Assembly (NCBI RefSeq): GCF_002923755.1 | Contig: NZ_PGFZ01000004.1 | Location: 80,290 to 121,287, forward strand | Direction of reading: 5' to 3' | Source of the DNA: Methylovulum psychrotolerans | Lineage (GTDB): Bacteria > Pseudomonadota > Gammaproteobacteria > Methylococcales > Methylomonadaceae | DNA: 40,998 nucleotides | In this document: one piece after another, positions 34,068 through 40,998 of the stretch | Layout of the letters: each line of letters begins with the position of its first letter | Position numbering within the stretch: position 1 is the stretch's first letter | Notes under the pieces: model-generated | Seen by the model: only the letters and a program-made list of their open reading frames with translations | What the model was told of the DNA's origin: nothing | The model's database searches: none | Translations under genes and position numbers: made by a program

Positions 34068-34357
34068 TGAAATTAACCGCCTCTGCCGTTCATAAAAGAC
34101 TCCGTGTTTAGAGTGACATAATGTAATTTTAATATAGTGGGTTTATGATGGCTGTAAACCCCCAGCCAGGCAAACAGTGCTTTGGCATGGACAGCGAGAG
34201 TCTCCCCTGATAGCTTTGTTATCCTGTGGTTGCCCAAGATGCTGGGTTTGGAGGAGCGATAAACTATTTTGGGATTTTTAAGCCTAACACCCTACATAAG
34301 TTCTATAATACCCCAGCTCTCCAGCCTTCGCCTAACCATTGAAATGGAAATGCCAAC

Positions 34358-34738
34358 ATGAACGCTTCCCGTTTATTTATCAGGACATCGCTAGCGGTGT
34401 TAGCCTTGTTATTAAGCGGCTTTCATTCCCCATCCCGCCATCCTGCCCCGCCGCTAAAAAAACCGCCCGCCGCCGAATTGACCCCGCCGCCACAGCCTAT
34501 CCTAGCCCCCTTAGATTTGAGTGTGCCTTTTACCGCCGCCCCGGTCGGCAACGATGCCAACGGGCTTGACGATGATGCCGACATACTCAATGATTTTAAC
34601 GGCCTGTTTGCGGCCAAACCGAAAAAAATCGACGGCCCGCTCCAGTTGCAAGGCGGATGGATAGCCTCGCCCGAACCCGAAGTGGAAAAACGCAAGTCGG
34701 TGGACGGGGCGAGTATTATGATCAATATTAAGGAGTGA
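34358..34738 (+). CDS. Small exported proline-rich hypothetical protein
   Basis: The 126-aa product has an N-terminal signal-like segment (MNASRLFIRTSLAVLALLLSG), then a Pro-rich stretch (about 28-52) and an acidic segment (DANGLDDDADILNDFNGLF). The tail is SIMINIKE. There is no lipobox cysteine and I do not recognise the family. It converges on ycgN with 4 bp between stops. The 290-bp gap before it (34068-34357) holds no gene I can support. Confidence 0.6.
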   Translation: MNASRLFIRTSLAVLALLLSGFHSPSRHPAPPLKKPPAAELTPPPQPILAPLDLSVPFTAAPVGNDANGLDDDADILNDFNGLFAAKPKKIDGPLQLQGGWIASPEPEVEKRKSVDGASIMINIKE

Positions 34739-34742
34739 CGGG

Positions 34743-35183
34743 TTAATCCAGCCAAGCGATGATATGGTCTTCGTAGTCTTCGGAACGCTTCATGCTGGCG
34801 GTTTTTTTGGCGTAGGCGGCGGCGCTCATGCCTGCCGCCGCGACGCTGGCCGGGGTGCCGGTGATTAAGGGATGCCAATCCGGCAATGGTTTACCTTCGC
34901 CTAATAAGCGATAGGCGCAAGTTTTGGGTAGCCAGCGCCCATAAGTGGCAAAATCATGTTGCTGCAAATCCAAGCATTCGGGGACTAATTGGCTGCGTTG
35001 TTCATAATGTCGGCAACGGCAGGTCTTAATCACCAGCAAATCGCAGGCGATACGGGTCAGGGCGACTTGCCCGGTGTCTTCGTCCTCCAGCTTATGCAGA
35101 CAGCATTGGCCGCAGCCGTCGCATAAGGATTCCCATTCGGCGGGGCTCATGTCCGCCAAGCTTTTTTCTTGCCAAAAACTCAT
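34743..35183 (-). CDS. ycgN: YcgN family (UPF0260) cysteine-cluster protein
   Basis: The 146-aa protein has the family's cysteine pattern: CDGCGQCCLHK near residues 21-31, then RIACDLLVIKTCRCRHY and PKTCAYRLL, with the closing WHPLITG. The cysteines suggest metal or iron-sulfur binding; the function is unknown. It starts 12 bp after the B12-type regulator gene and is probably co-transcribed with it. Confidence 0.9.
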   Translation of the reverse strand: MSFWQEKSLADMSPAEWESLCDGCGQCCLHKLEDEDTGQVALTRIACDLLVIKTCRCRHYEQRSQLVPECLDLQQHDFATYGRWLPKTCAYRLLGEGKPLPDWHPLITGTPASVAAAGMSAAAYAKKTASMKRSEDYEDHIIAWLD

Positions 35184-35195
35184 CTGTTTGTTGCC

Positions 35196-36170
35196 TTATA
35201 ACGCGTCTGTGGTTTGGGGTTGTGCCGCCAGGCCGTCAAGAATAGTCCGAAAATGCGCGTAGTTTTGGATGTTCAGCACGCCGACCTCTTCCATCACGGC
35301 GATGTAATGCGCAGCGGCTCTGCCGCCGACAATCAGGGCGACGTTTTCCCCCAATAGGCTGCGCAAGCGTCTGATTTCTTTCGGGATAGTTAGGTCGTCA
35401 TTATTAAAACTGATGCTTAAGGTCACGGCGCGGGCTTGGGTGAAGTGGACGGCGGCGGCAATTTCCTCGGCGGGCAGGTTGGCTCCCAAATAAGTGACTT
35501 GCCAACCTTTCAGTTCGGCGATGATCGCCGCCAGCAAGGCGCCCAGTTCATGCAATTGGCCAATCGGCGTGGTCACGACCATGCGTGGCGCGTTGGCGGC
35601 AATAGGGTTATTATTGCGCAAAATATAAGTGAGCGTGCGGATAATTGACGAGGCCATGTGTTCATGCACAGGCCGCAGTTCGCCGACGCGCCAGCGTTCG
35701 CCAATTTTGGTCAGTAACGGGGTCAGCAATTGCTCGATAAAAATTTGTGTGCCCAGCTCGACGATCGCATGTTCAAAATGCGCCTCTAAGGCGTTGCTGT
35801 CAAACGCCAGTACCGCACTATAGCATTTGTCGACATACTCTTCGGCGAGATAGAGGCGGTCAGTGGGGTTATCTGGCGGCATTGCCAAGCCGAGGTCGCC
35901 GACCGCTTCGTCTTTAACCAATTGTTTCAGCTCTTCTAAGGGTAGCCGGGCAATTTGGCTGATGCTATGGCCGTTACTGGTCGCTTGGTTGAGGAGCTTT
36001 AAGCGGGCTATATCTTGCGCCGTGTAAACCCGGTGTCCGCCCGGTGTCCGGGTCGGGGTTACTGCCTGATAGCGCCGCTCCCATGCCCTGACGAGATCGG
36101 ACTTAACCCCCGATCTTTTGGAAACCGTGCTGATTAAATATTGTGCCGAGTCGTCATTAGGATTAATCAT
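35196..36170 (-). CDS. MerR-family regulator with cobalamin-binding domain (CarH/LitR-like)
   Basis: The 324-aa product has an N-terminal MerR helix-turn-helix (about 12-60: LISTVSKRSGVKSDLVRAWERRY, abridged, with RTPGGHRVY). A four-helix B12-cap region with the Wx9EH motif (W160, E170, H171) and a B12-binding Rossmann domain follow. H207 in GQLHELG is the expected lower cobalt ligand, and VGGRAA is the late Gly-rich loop. CarH proteins use adenosylcobalamin as a light sensor and repress DNA in the dark as tetramers. All three hallmark parts are present; the residue three before the ligand His is Gln rather than the usual acidic one. Direct repeats lie upstream at 36211-36254. Confidence 0.88.
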   Translation of the reverse strand: MINPNDDSAQYLISTVSKRSGVKSDLVRAWERRYQAVTPTRTPGGHRVYTAQDIARLKLLNQATSNGHSISQIARLPLEELKQLVKDEAVGDLGLAMPPDNPTDRLYLAEEYVDKCYSAVLAFDSNALEAHFEHAIVELGTQIFIEQLLTPLLTKIGERWRVGELRPVHEHMASSIIRTLTYILRNNNPIAANAPRMVVTTPIGQLHELGALLAAIIAELKGWQVTYLGANLPAEEIAAAVHFTQARAVTLSISFNNDDLTIPKEIRRLRSLLGENVALIVGGRAAAHYIAVMEEVGVLNIQNYAHFRTILDGLAAQPQTTDAL

Positions 36171-36210
36171 AGTTGCTTCTTTGCATCAGATTGATTGTAA
36201 ATTCCCACAT

Positions 36211-36254
36211 ACTAACACAAGCTTTACAAAACCTTGACAAAATTTGAACATTGC
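36211..36254 (-). promoter_or_regulatory. Four in-phase 11-bp direct repeats, candidate CarH operator
   Basis: Consecutive 11-mers at 36211, 36222, 36233 and 36244 all carry ACA at positions 5-7, and the last three also carry T at position 2, fitting nTnnACAnnnn. I recall Thermus CarH using tandem 11-bp direct repeats of this kind. They lie 41-84 bp upstream of the regulator start, where its promoter should be, and 234 bp from the divergent RTX gene. Binding is inferred. Confidence 0.5.
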
Positions 36255-36487
36255 GCTGCGGCTAAGGCGGGGCTTAGACGGAAGTCTGGAAGGCTGTTTG
36301 GGGGCATGTAGATAGTTTTATTTGGCCGAGGTTTTTAATGCGGAAATATTCTATATTTATCATGTAGTTAAGTTTTTTCGTCCTTTGCCGGAATGGCGGG
36401 GTGGCCGTAGCCTCAAAAACACTTTACCTTTATAAGCCGTAGCAGCGGCTATTGTAGACATTTTTCACTAACACAAGGCTATCCGCC

Positions 36488-39184
36488 ATGAGCCAAACAC
36501 CCCGCAAACTATTATTTATCGATACCGCCATTAACGCGGCTATCTTAACCGTAAATACCGCGCCAAGTTTTGCGACCGGCAACGGCATTTTTATCACCAC
36601 ACCCGCCGATAGGCCCAGCAATAGCCCTAGTGACCAAGAACTTGTGATGGCTGATGGTCAAAGGTTATTGGTCAGTACCCGTGTAAACGCCAACAATAAT
36701 CTGGATTTTGCCTTGTTGCGTTACCGTAGTGATGGCTTATTGGATAACAGTTTCGGCAATCAAGGCATAGTGGCGACGGCTATTAGCAAAGGTAACGATG
36801 TTGCGCATGGCTTGGCGGTGCAAGCGGACGGTAAGATTGTCGTTGTGGGCTGGTGTGATGGGGTTATTGGTGGCGATGATATTGCTTTGGTGCGTTATAA
36901 CAGCAACGGCACGTTGGATACCCGTTTTAGTGGTGACGGCAAGCTGACAACGGATTTTCGGGGTTTTACTGACCAAGGCACTAGCGTTGCTTTGCAACAG
37001 GACGGCAAAATAGTCGTGGCGGGTTCCAGTAATAATGGCCATGACGATGATTTTGCGTTAGTGCGTTATAACCCTGACGGCTCGTTAGATAGCCATTTTG
37101 GTCAGGGCGGCAAGTTGGGCACCGATTTTAGCGGCGGCTCTGATTTCGCCAATCATGTGCAGGTGTTGGCTAATGGTAAGCTAATGGTGCTAGGGAGCAG
37201 TGCCAGCACAGTAGGCCAAGGTTTTGACTTTGCCTTAGCGCGTTATAACAGTGACGGTTCGTTAGACAGCAGTTTCAGCGGTGACGGCAAACTGACGACG
37301 GACTTGTCCGGGTGGAATGATCAGGCGGTTAATATGGCGGTGCAAGCTGACGGTAAGCTGGTGGTGGTCGGCAGCGTTCAACCGGCAGGCAGCAGCTATA
37401 CCAACATAGCCATCATCCGTTACAACAGCGATGGTTCGGTGGATGGCCATTTTGGTAGTAATGGCAAGGTGATTACCGATTTAAGCCCTAACGGCAACGA
37501 TAGCGCCGATTCCGTAACGGTACAGGCGGACGGTAAAATCCTGGTCATAGGGCATAGCAATTATCAGGGCAAACCCAATAGCTTTACGATGCTGCGTTAT
37601 AACAGTAACGGTACGCTGGATACGGGTTTTGATAGGGTCAATACCCTAAATGGCTATCCCCATTATTTGAATGATGGCGGGATACCGCTTATTAATTTAG
37701 ATGACCACAGCATCCCTACTTACACTGAAAATTATTCGCCTGTCGCTATGGATGCGGATGTTGATGTGAGTGATGCCGAGCTGGATGCCGCCAATAATTA
37801 TAATGGCGCTTCGGTGACGCTGGTCCGCCATGGCGGCGCGAACAGTGACGACCAATTTTTTCTTGGCGGCTATCAGCATCCTTATTTTACCGTAAATAGC
37901 GTGGTTTTTAATAATGTTGCCGTTGCCAGTTACACGCAATCCGCTGGCCGTCTGAGCATCTATTTTAATGCCCATGCCACGGCCAATAGTGTCGATAGGG
38001 TTTTACAGACCCTTTCCTACCGCAATGTTTCCGATACCCCGCCCTCGTCGGTGCAAATCGACTGGATATTTAACGACGGCAATACCGGGGCGCAAGGGAC
38101 GGGCGGGGCATTGACGGTGTTAGGCGCGACTACGGTTAAGATTGTCGCGACCAATGACGCGCCAGTCTTGGTAACACCCCCCGGCATTTATTATACCGAT
38201 ACGGCTTTTGATGATAGTTTTGCTACGATCACAGGGACGTTAAGTGCCAGTGATGTGGACAATACCGTGTTAACCTACGGCATTATCGGTGGGGTCGCTA
38301 ATGGCAACGGCACTATCAGTAAAGCTGGCGCGTATGGCTTGCTGACGGTGACGAAGGCGACGGGAGCCTATAGCTTTGTCGCCAATGATGCCGCGCTGGA
38401 AGCGTTGACGGTGAATGCGGCACTTGATTTTACCGTGAGTGTGTCGGATGGCTCTTTAGTGACCAGCAAGACCTTAACGGTGAACGTCAGCCAAGATGGC
38501 ATTACGGAATCGAACGGCAATGATAACTTGCTGGGTACGTCAGGTAATGACAAATTTAATGGCTTGGCGGGGGCGGATACCATGACCGGGGGCTTAGGCA
38601 ATGATACTTATACCGTCGATAATATCGGCGATAAAGTGGTTGAAACCTCGGTGCTGGTGACGGAGATAGATAGGGTCAATAGCTCGGTGGATTACACCTT
38701 GCCCGTTAATGTGGAGATTCTTGTCCTCATCGGGGCGGCGCTGACTGGCACAGGTAATGCCGCCCCGAATGTCCTGATCGGCAATGCCGCTAATAATACC
38801 TTGTCCGGCGGGGCGGGCAATGATGCCATTAATGGTGATTTAGGTAGCGACAGGTTAACGGGCGGGGCAGGGCAAGACAGGTTCATTTTTAACACTGCAC
38901 CGACAGTGGGCGGTATCGACACTATCACCGATTTTGTTGTCGCTGACGATACGGTGCAATTAGACAAGGCCATTTTTACCAAGCTGACCACAACGGGCTG
39001 GTTGGACAGTGGCTATTTTAAGATTGGCACAGCGGCGGCGGATGCTAATGATTTTATTATCTATCATCAGGCGACTGGCGGGTTGTTTTACGATGCCGAC
39101 GGCAACGGCGCGGGCGCGGCGGTGCAGATTGCTAACGTGGGCAGTAACCTAGTGCTGACAAATGCTGATTTTTGGGTGGTTTAA
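36488..39184 (+). CDS. Large delta-60/VCBS/RTX repeat protein, probable type I secretion substrate
   Basis: The 898-aa protein has no classical signal peptide. Residues about 50-390 hold six delta-60 repeats of about 55 aa (pattern DGKIVVVGSS...DFALVRYNSDGSLDSSFG..GK). After a linker comes a VCBS-like region (about 567-645, TGTLSASDVDN...GLLTVTKATGAYSF). Two blocks of RTX calcium-binding nonapeptides follow (about 676-715, GNDNLLGTSGNDKF; about 762-800, GGAGNDAINGDLGSDRLTGG). The C-terminal domain ends LVLTNADFWVV, as in type I secretion signals. It is likely a surface or extracellular protein folding on calcium. No exporter is adjacent; the nearest candidate is the unusual one at 13113-17544. 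Confidence 0.85.
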   Translation: MSQTPRKLLFIDTAINAAILTVNTAPSFATGNGIFITTPADRPSNSPSDQELVMADGQRLLVSTRVNANNNLDFALLRYRSDGLLDNSFGNQGIVATAISKGNDVAHGLAVQADGKIVVVGWCDGVIGGDDIALVRYNSNGTLDTRFSGDGKLTTDFRGFTDQGTSVALQQDGKIVVAGSSNNGHDDDFALVRYNPDGSLDSHFGQGGKLGTDFSGGSDFANHVQVLANGKLMVLGSSASTVGQGFDFALARYNSDGSLDSSFSGDGKLTTDLSGWNDQAVNMAVQADGKLVVVGSVQPAGSSYTNIAIIRYNSDGSVDGHFGSNGKVITDLSPNGNDSADSVTVQADGKILVIGHSNYQGKPNSFTMLRYNSNGTLDTGFDRVNTLNGYPHYLNDGGIPLINLDDHSIPTYTENYSPVAMDADVDVSDAELDAANNYNGASVTLVRHGGANSDDQFFLGGYQHPYFTVNSVVFNNVAVASYTQSAGRLSIYFNAHATANSVDRVLQTLSYRNVSDTPPSSVQIDWIFNDGNTGAQGTGGALTVLGATTVKIVATNDAPVLVTPPGIYYTDTAFDDSFATITGTLSASDVDNTVLTYGIIGGVANGNGTISKAGAYGLLTVTKATGAYSFVANDAALEALTVNAALDFTVSVSDGSLVTSKTLTVNVSQDGITESNGNDNLLGTSGNDKFNGLAGADTMTGGLGNDTYTVDNIGDKVVETSVLVTEIDRVNSSVDYTLPVNVEILVLIGAALTGTGNAAPNVLIGNAANNTLSGGAGNDAINGDLGSDRLTGGAGQDRFIFNTAPTVGGIDTITDFVVADDTVQLDKAIFTKLTTTGWLDSGYFKIGTAAADANDFIIYHQATGGLFYDADGNGAGAAVQIANVGSNLVLTNADFWVV

Positions 39185-39819
39185 GTCTTGTCGCCTAAGG
39201 GTATACATTCGGTGAACGGGTAAGGTAATTCGCTAGGCAGCATCGCCTGCGCCTTTGCCACTTCGCCCTGTTGAACCAAAGCGAAAATCGCTTGGGCTTG
39301 TGGGGTGATGTCGGTTATGTTTTGTAGCCATTGGTTTACATACAAATCAACGGCGATGCCGCCTAAACCGATTTGGATGCTGCGGTGGGGCAGGGGGTTG
39401 AGTTGTAAATCCCGCTCTGGATCCCATTGGATACGGACGGGCTTGGCCTGCTTTAAGTGTTGCCATGTTTCTTGGTTTAGGGGCTGGTCAGGGTGGCTAG
39501 GGCAACTGTTTGCTAGGGCCCAAGCAAAACCTGCCCGGCTGATGTCAATGGCTAAAATACGCGCTTGGCTCGGATCTTTAAAGCCCCAGCCAGCCCGGTA
39601 CATCATCCATAGAAAAGAGGGCTTAATCCACGTCATGCGGGTCATTTTAAAAGGCGGCGCAAAAGTGCCTTGTGCTAATGCGGCATCGGCGATGCTGTCG
39701 GAATACGCCTGATAGACGCGGATGGTCTGTTCGTCATAGACGGCGCGGATTTGCCGGAGCGGGATTGCAGGGATAAGCTTTAAGCCATTGTCGGTTTGCA
39801 ATGTCTCTGTTAAGGTCAT
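39181..39819 (-). CDS. DUF4291 family protein
   Basis: The 212-aa product has the DUF4291 core: RQIRAVYDEQTIRVYQAYSD, PPFKMTRMTWIKPSFLWMMY, GWGFKD and RIQWDPERDLQL. The function is not known to me. There is no signal peptide or membrane helix. Its end overlaps the RTX gene stop by 4 bp on the opposite strand. It is divergent from kptA with 94 bp between starts, so a shared regulatory region is possible. Confidence 0.82.
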   Translation of the reverse strand: MTLTETLQTDNGLKLIPAIPLRQIRAVYDEQTIRVYQAYSDSIADAALAQGTFAPPFKMTRMTWIKPSFLWMMYRAGWGFKDPSQARILAIDISRAGFAWALANSCPSHPDQPLNQETWQHLKQAKPVRIQWDPERDLQLNPLPHRSIQIGLGGIAVDLYVNQWLQNITDITPQAQAIFALVQQGEVAKAQAMLPSELPYPFTECIPLGDKT

Positions 39820-39913
39820 CGGTTGCCCATTATCTATGCCTAAATTTACACTATTTACTATTTGCGCTTAGTCTACCCTGGGTATTTACAATTTAACAAG
39901 CCACCTATTGAAT

Positions 39914-40474
39914 ATGGATAAATTATTGACTGAAACGAGTAAGTTTTTAAGCTATGTCTTGCGCCACGAACCGCAGGCTATTGGCTTGGTTTTGGATAGC
40001 GAAGGCTGGGGGACTATTGCCGAGTTGCTGGCTGGGGCCCGCCAAACAGGCCGGGTGCTAGACGAGGCTCTGATAAGACGGGTGGTGGAGGACAATAATA
40101 AACAGCGTTTTGCCATTTCGGTAGACGGTTTACGGATTCGTGCGGTGCAGGGGCATTCGGCGGCAAGCGTCGCAATGGCTTATCCTGAACAAATCCCGCC
40201 GGAGTGGCTTTTTCATGGCACGGCGACGCGTTTTTTACCGTCAATTCTCGCGCAGGGTTTGTTGCCTGGGCAACGCCATCATGTGCATTTGTCGTCTGAT
40301 GTCGCGACGGCAACGGCGGTTGGCCAGCGTCATGGTCAGCCTGTGGTGTTAAGGATTGCCGCCTTGGCTATGCACCAGCAAGGTTTTAAGTTTTGGTTAG
40401 CTGAGAACGGGGTTTGGTTGAGCGGCCCGATACCGCCGATGTTTTTGGCGGCGGTTTCGGGGGGAGAGGGCTAG
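39914..40474 (+). CDS. kptA: RNA 2'-phosphotransferase, Tpt1/KptA family
   Basis: KptA removes an internal RNA 2'-phosphate by ADP-ribosylating it from NAD+, releasing ADP-ribose 1'',2''-cyclic phosphate. The 186-aa product has the N-terminal SKFLSYVLRHEPQAIGL with its Arg-His, the NAD-binding FHGTATRFLPSILAQGLLPG, HHVHLSSD and VVLRIAAL. I prefer ATG 39914; a TTG two codons earlier opens the frame. The natural substrate in bacteria lacking tRNA-splicing ligase of the fungal type is unclear. Confidence 0.92.
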   Translation: MDKLLTETSKFLSYVLRHEPQAIGLVLDSEGWGTIAELLAGARQTGRVLDEALIRRVVEDNNKQRFAISVDGLRIRAVQGHSAASVAMAYPEQIPPEWLFHGTATRFLPSILAQGLLPGQRHHVHLSSDVATATAVGQRHGQPVVLRIAALAMHQQGFKFWLAENGVWLSGPIPPMFLAAVSGGEG

Positions 40475-40554
40475 TGGGTCTGAATTTTATCCGCCTCTCT
40501 TTTGCCATTCTTTAAGCTGATTTCTGCAAAGACAGGGAGGCTGGCAGAATCACT

Positions 40555-40656
40555 CTACCGCTTTAAAAAACGTTGCTTTCGTCCGGTATCATTGGCAATG
40601 TTGGATATAAATAATTCAAAATCGAAATCTTCATCATCAATAAAACAATAGCCCAT
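40555..40656 (-). pseudogene. Possible 33-aa coding remnant
   Basis: A frame from ATG 40656 reads MGYCFIDDEDFDFELFISN and continues to FLKR before a stop. Its acidic, protein-like composition differs from random repeat translation. The frame is open further upstream through the palindrome at 40677-40701, which suggests an insertion-damaged gene end. There is no ribosome site and no recognised family. Confidence 0.2.
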
Positions 40657-40676
40657 CCTATATCGGATATTTGTGC

Positions 40677-40701
40677 GTTGGGTATAAGCAGCATACCCAA
40701 C
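40677..40701. repeat. Palindromic repeat downstream of the right-edge gene
   Basis: The 9-bp arms GTTGGGTAT/ATACCCAAC have a 7-nt loop and lie 16 bp after the minus-strand gene ending at 40717. The same core occurs in the hairpin at 18937-18971. It may serve as an mRNA 3' hairpin. Confidence 0.5.
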
Positions 40702-40716
40702 TTACTCGGCTATGAG

Positions 40717-40998
40717 TTACGGACTCTTGGCTCCAATAAACTTCAATAAATTATCTGATAAAGGTTCAGGAAGCGCGAGGTTAATTTTTTGCATCTTTTC
40801 TGTCTTCATATTGAGTGCATATAGTCTGACATCTGAATACCCAATAGCCTGTGCAAGTCCAACAATGTTTTCGGCATCTGAAAGACCGACATCGTCTCTA
40901 AAGACAATGTATAGAACAGTATCTCTTTTTTTATCTTTAAAAACAGAGCTTAGTTTCTCGCCAAGAGAATCAAAGTCTTTAATACGGCTACCGTTAAC
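40717..40998 (-). CDS. Partial hypothetical protein (C-terminal 93 residues), possibly ExbD/TolR-like
   Basis: The reverse strand is open from the window edge to a TAA at 40717-40719. It ends ...LSDNLLKFIGAKSP, and an inner segment reads DTVLYIVFRDDVGLSDAENI followed by VGLAQAIGYSDVRLYALN. An alpha/beta pattern with a repeat of 'value under load' and helix-strand order recalls the periplasmic domain of ExbD/TolR proteins, but the match is weak. The N-terminus lies outside the window. Base composition is more AT-rich than kptA. Confidence 0.55.
   Translation of the reverse strand, partial: VNGSRIKDFDSLGEKLSSVFKDKKRDTVLYIVFRDDVGLSDAENIVGLAQAIGYSDVRLYALNMKTEKMQKINLALPEPLSDNLLKFIGAKSP

Noticed and set aside
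34130-34330. c-di-GMP (GEMM) riboswitch before the small exported protein
   Set aside because: A GGCAAAC word is present, but the rest of the GEMM core and its second stem were not found.
36234-36262. Sigma-70 promoter from the TTGACA at 36234 toward the RTX gene
   Set aside because: No -10-like hexamer lies 16-18 bp downstream; the TTGACA is better explained as part of the 11-bp repeats.
36640-37650. CRISPR-like array in the RTX gene
   Set aside because: The periodicity is coding: six degenerate 55-aa delta-60 repeats with no identical direct repeats or spacers.

Overview
The window reads as chromosomal DNA of a gammaproteobacterium. The gene order yceD-rpmF-plsX-fabH-fabD-fabG-acpP-fabF-pabC-mltG-tmk-holB-pilZ, the rsgA/orn neighbourhood and the ycgN gene all fit that class. 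Moderate GC, many REP-like palindromes and an RTX/delta-60 surface protein suggest a methanotroph-like member (Methylococcales). That last step is inference; no diagnostic methane-oxidation gene is present.

Layout: (1) 1-320, an AT-rich partial gene of unknown function. (2) 598-7853, a surface-glycan locus: family 2 glycosyltransferase, WbqC-like protein, two methyltransferases, a beta-propeller glycosidase-like protein, a NeuD/PglD-type acyltransferase and a WbsX-type protein. It is interrupted by REP pairs, a 148-bp palindromic element and other repeats. (3) 8186-11974, housekeeping genes rsgA, an M48/Ste24 protease and orn, then a double-length crcB. (4) 12077-18013, a TetR regulator divergent from a tripartite type I-like exporter (ABC protein, HlyD-type adaptor, TolC-type channel, small membrane protein). 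(5) 18160-19964, a beta-carbonic anhydrase and a secreted C-type-lectin-like protein. (6) 20601-30662, the lipid, cell-wall and replication housekeeping run. (7) 30873-40474, accessory genes: S53 peptidase, PAS/PP2C phosphatase, small exported protein, ycgN, a CarH-like B12 regulator, an 898-aa delta-60/VCBS/RTX protein, a DUF4291 protein and KptA. (8) 40717-40998, another partial gene running off the edge.

Three points stand out. The exporter's ABC protein keeps its membrane domain, but every catalytic motif of its ATPase domain is altered (Walker A, Q-loop, signature, Walker B glutamate, H-loop). Its divergent TetR gene shares a promoter with overlapping GATAGTA palindromes. The crcB gene encodes a 4-helix fluoride channel fused to a second copy that lacks its first helix. 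That loss would turn the second copy upside down and build the antiparallel channel into one chain, with only one half keeping the phenylalanine box. Finally, the CarH-like regulator carries the Wx9EH photoreceptor motif, and upstream of it lie four in-phase 11-bp direct repeats of the kind bound by CarH proteins.

No tRNA, rRNA, CRISPR array, complete insertion sequence or phage module was seen.
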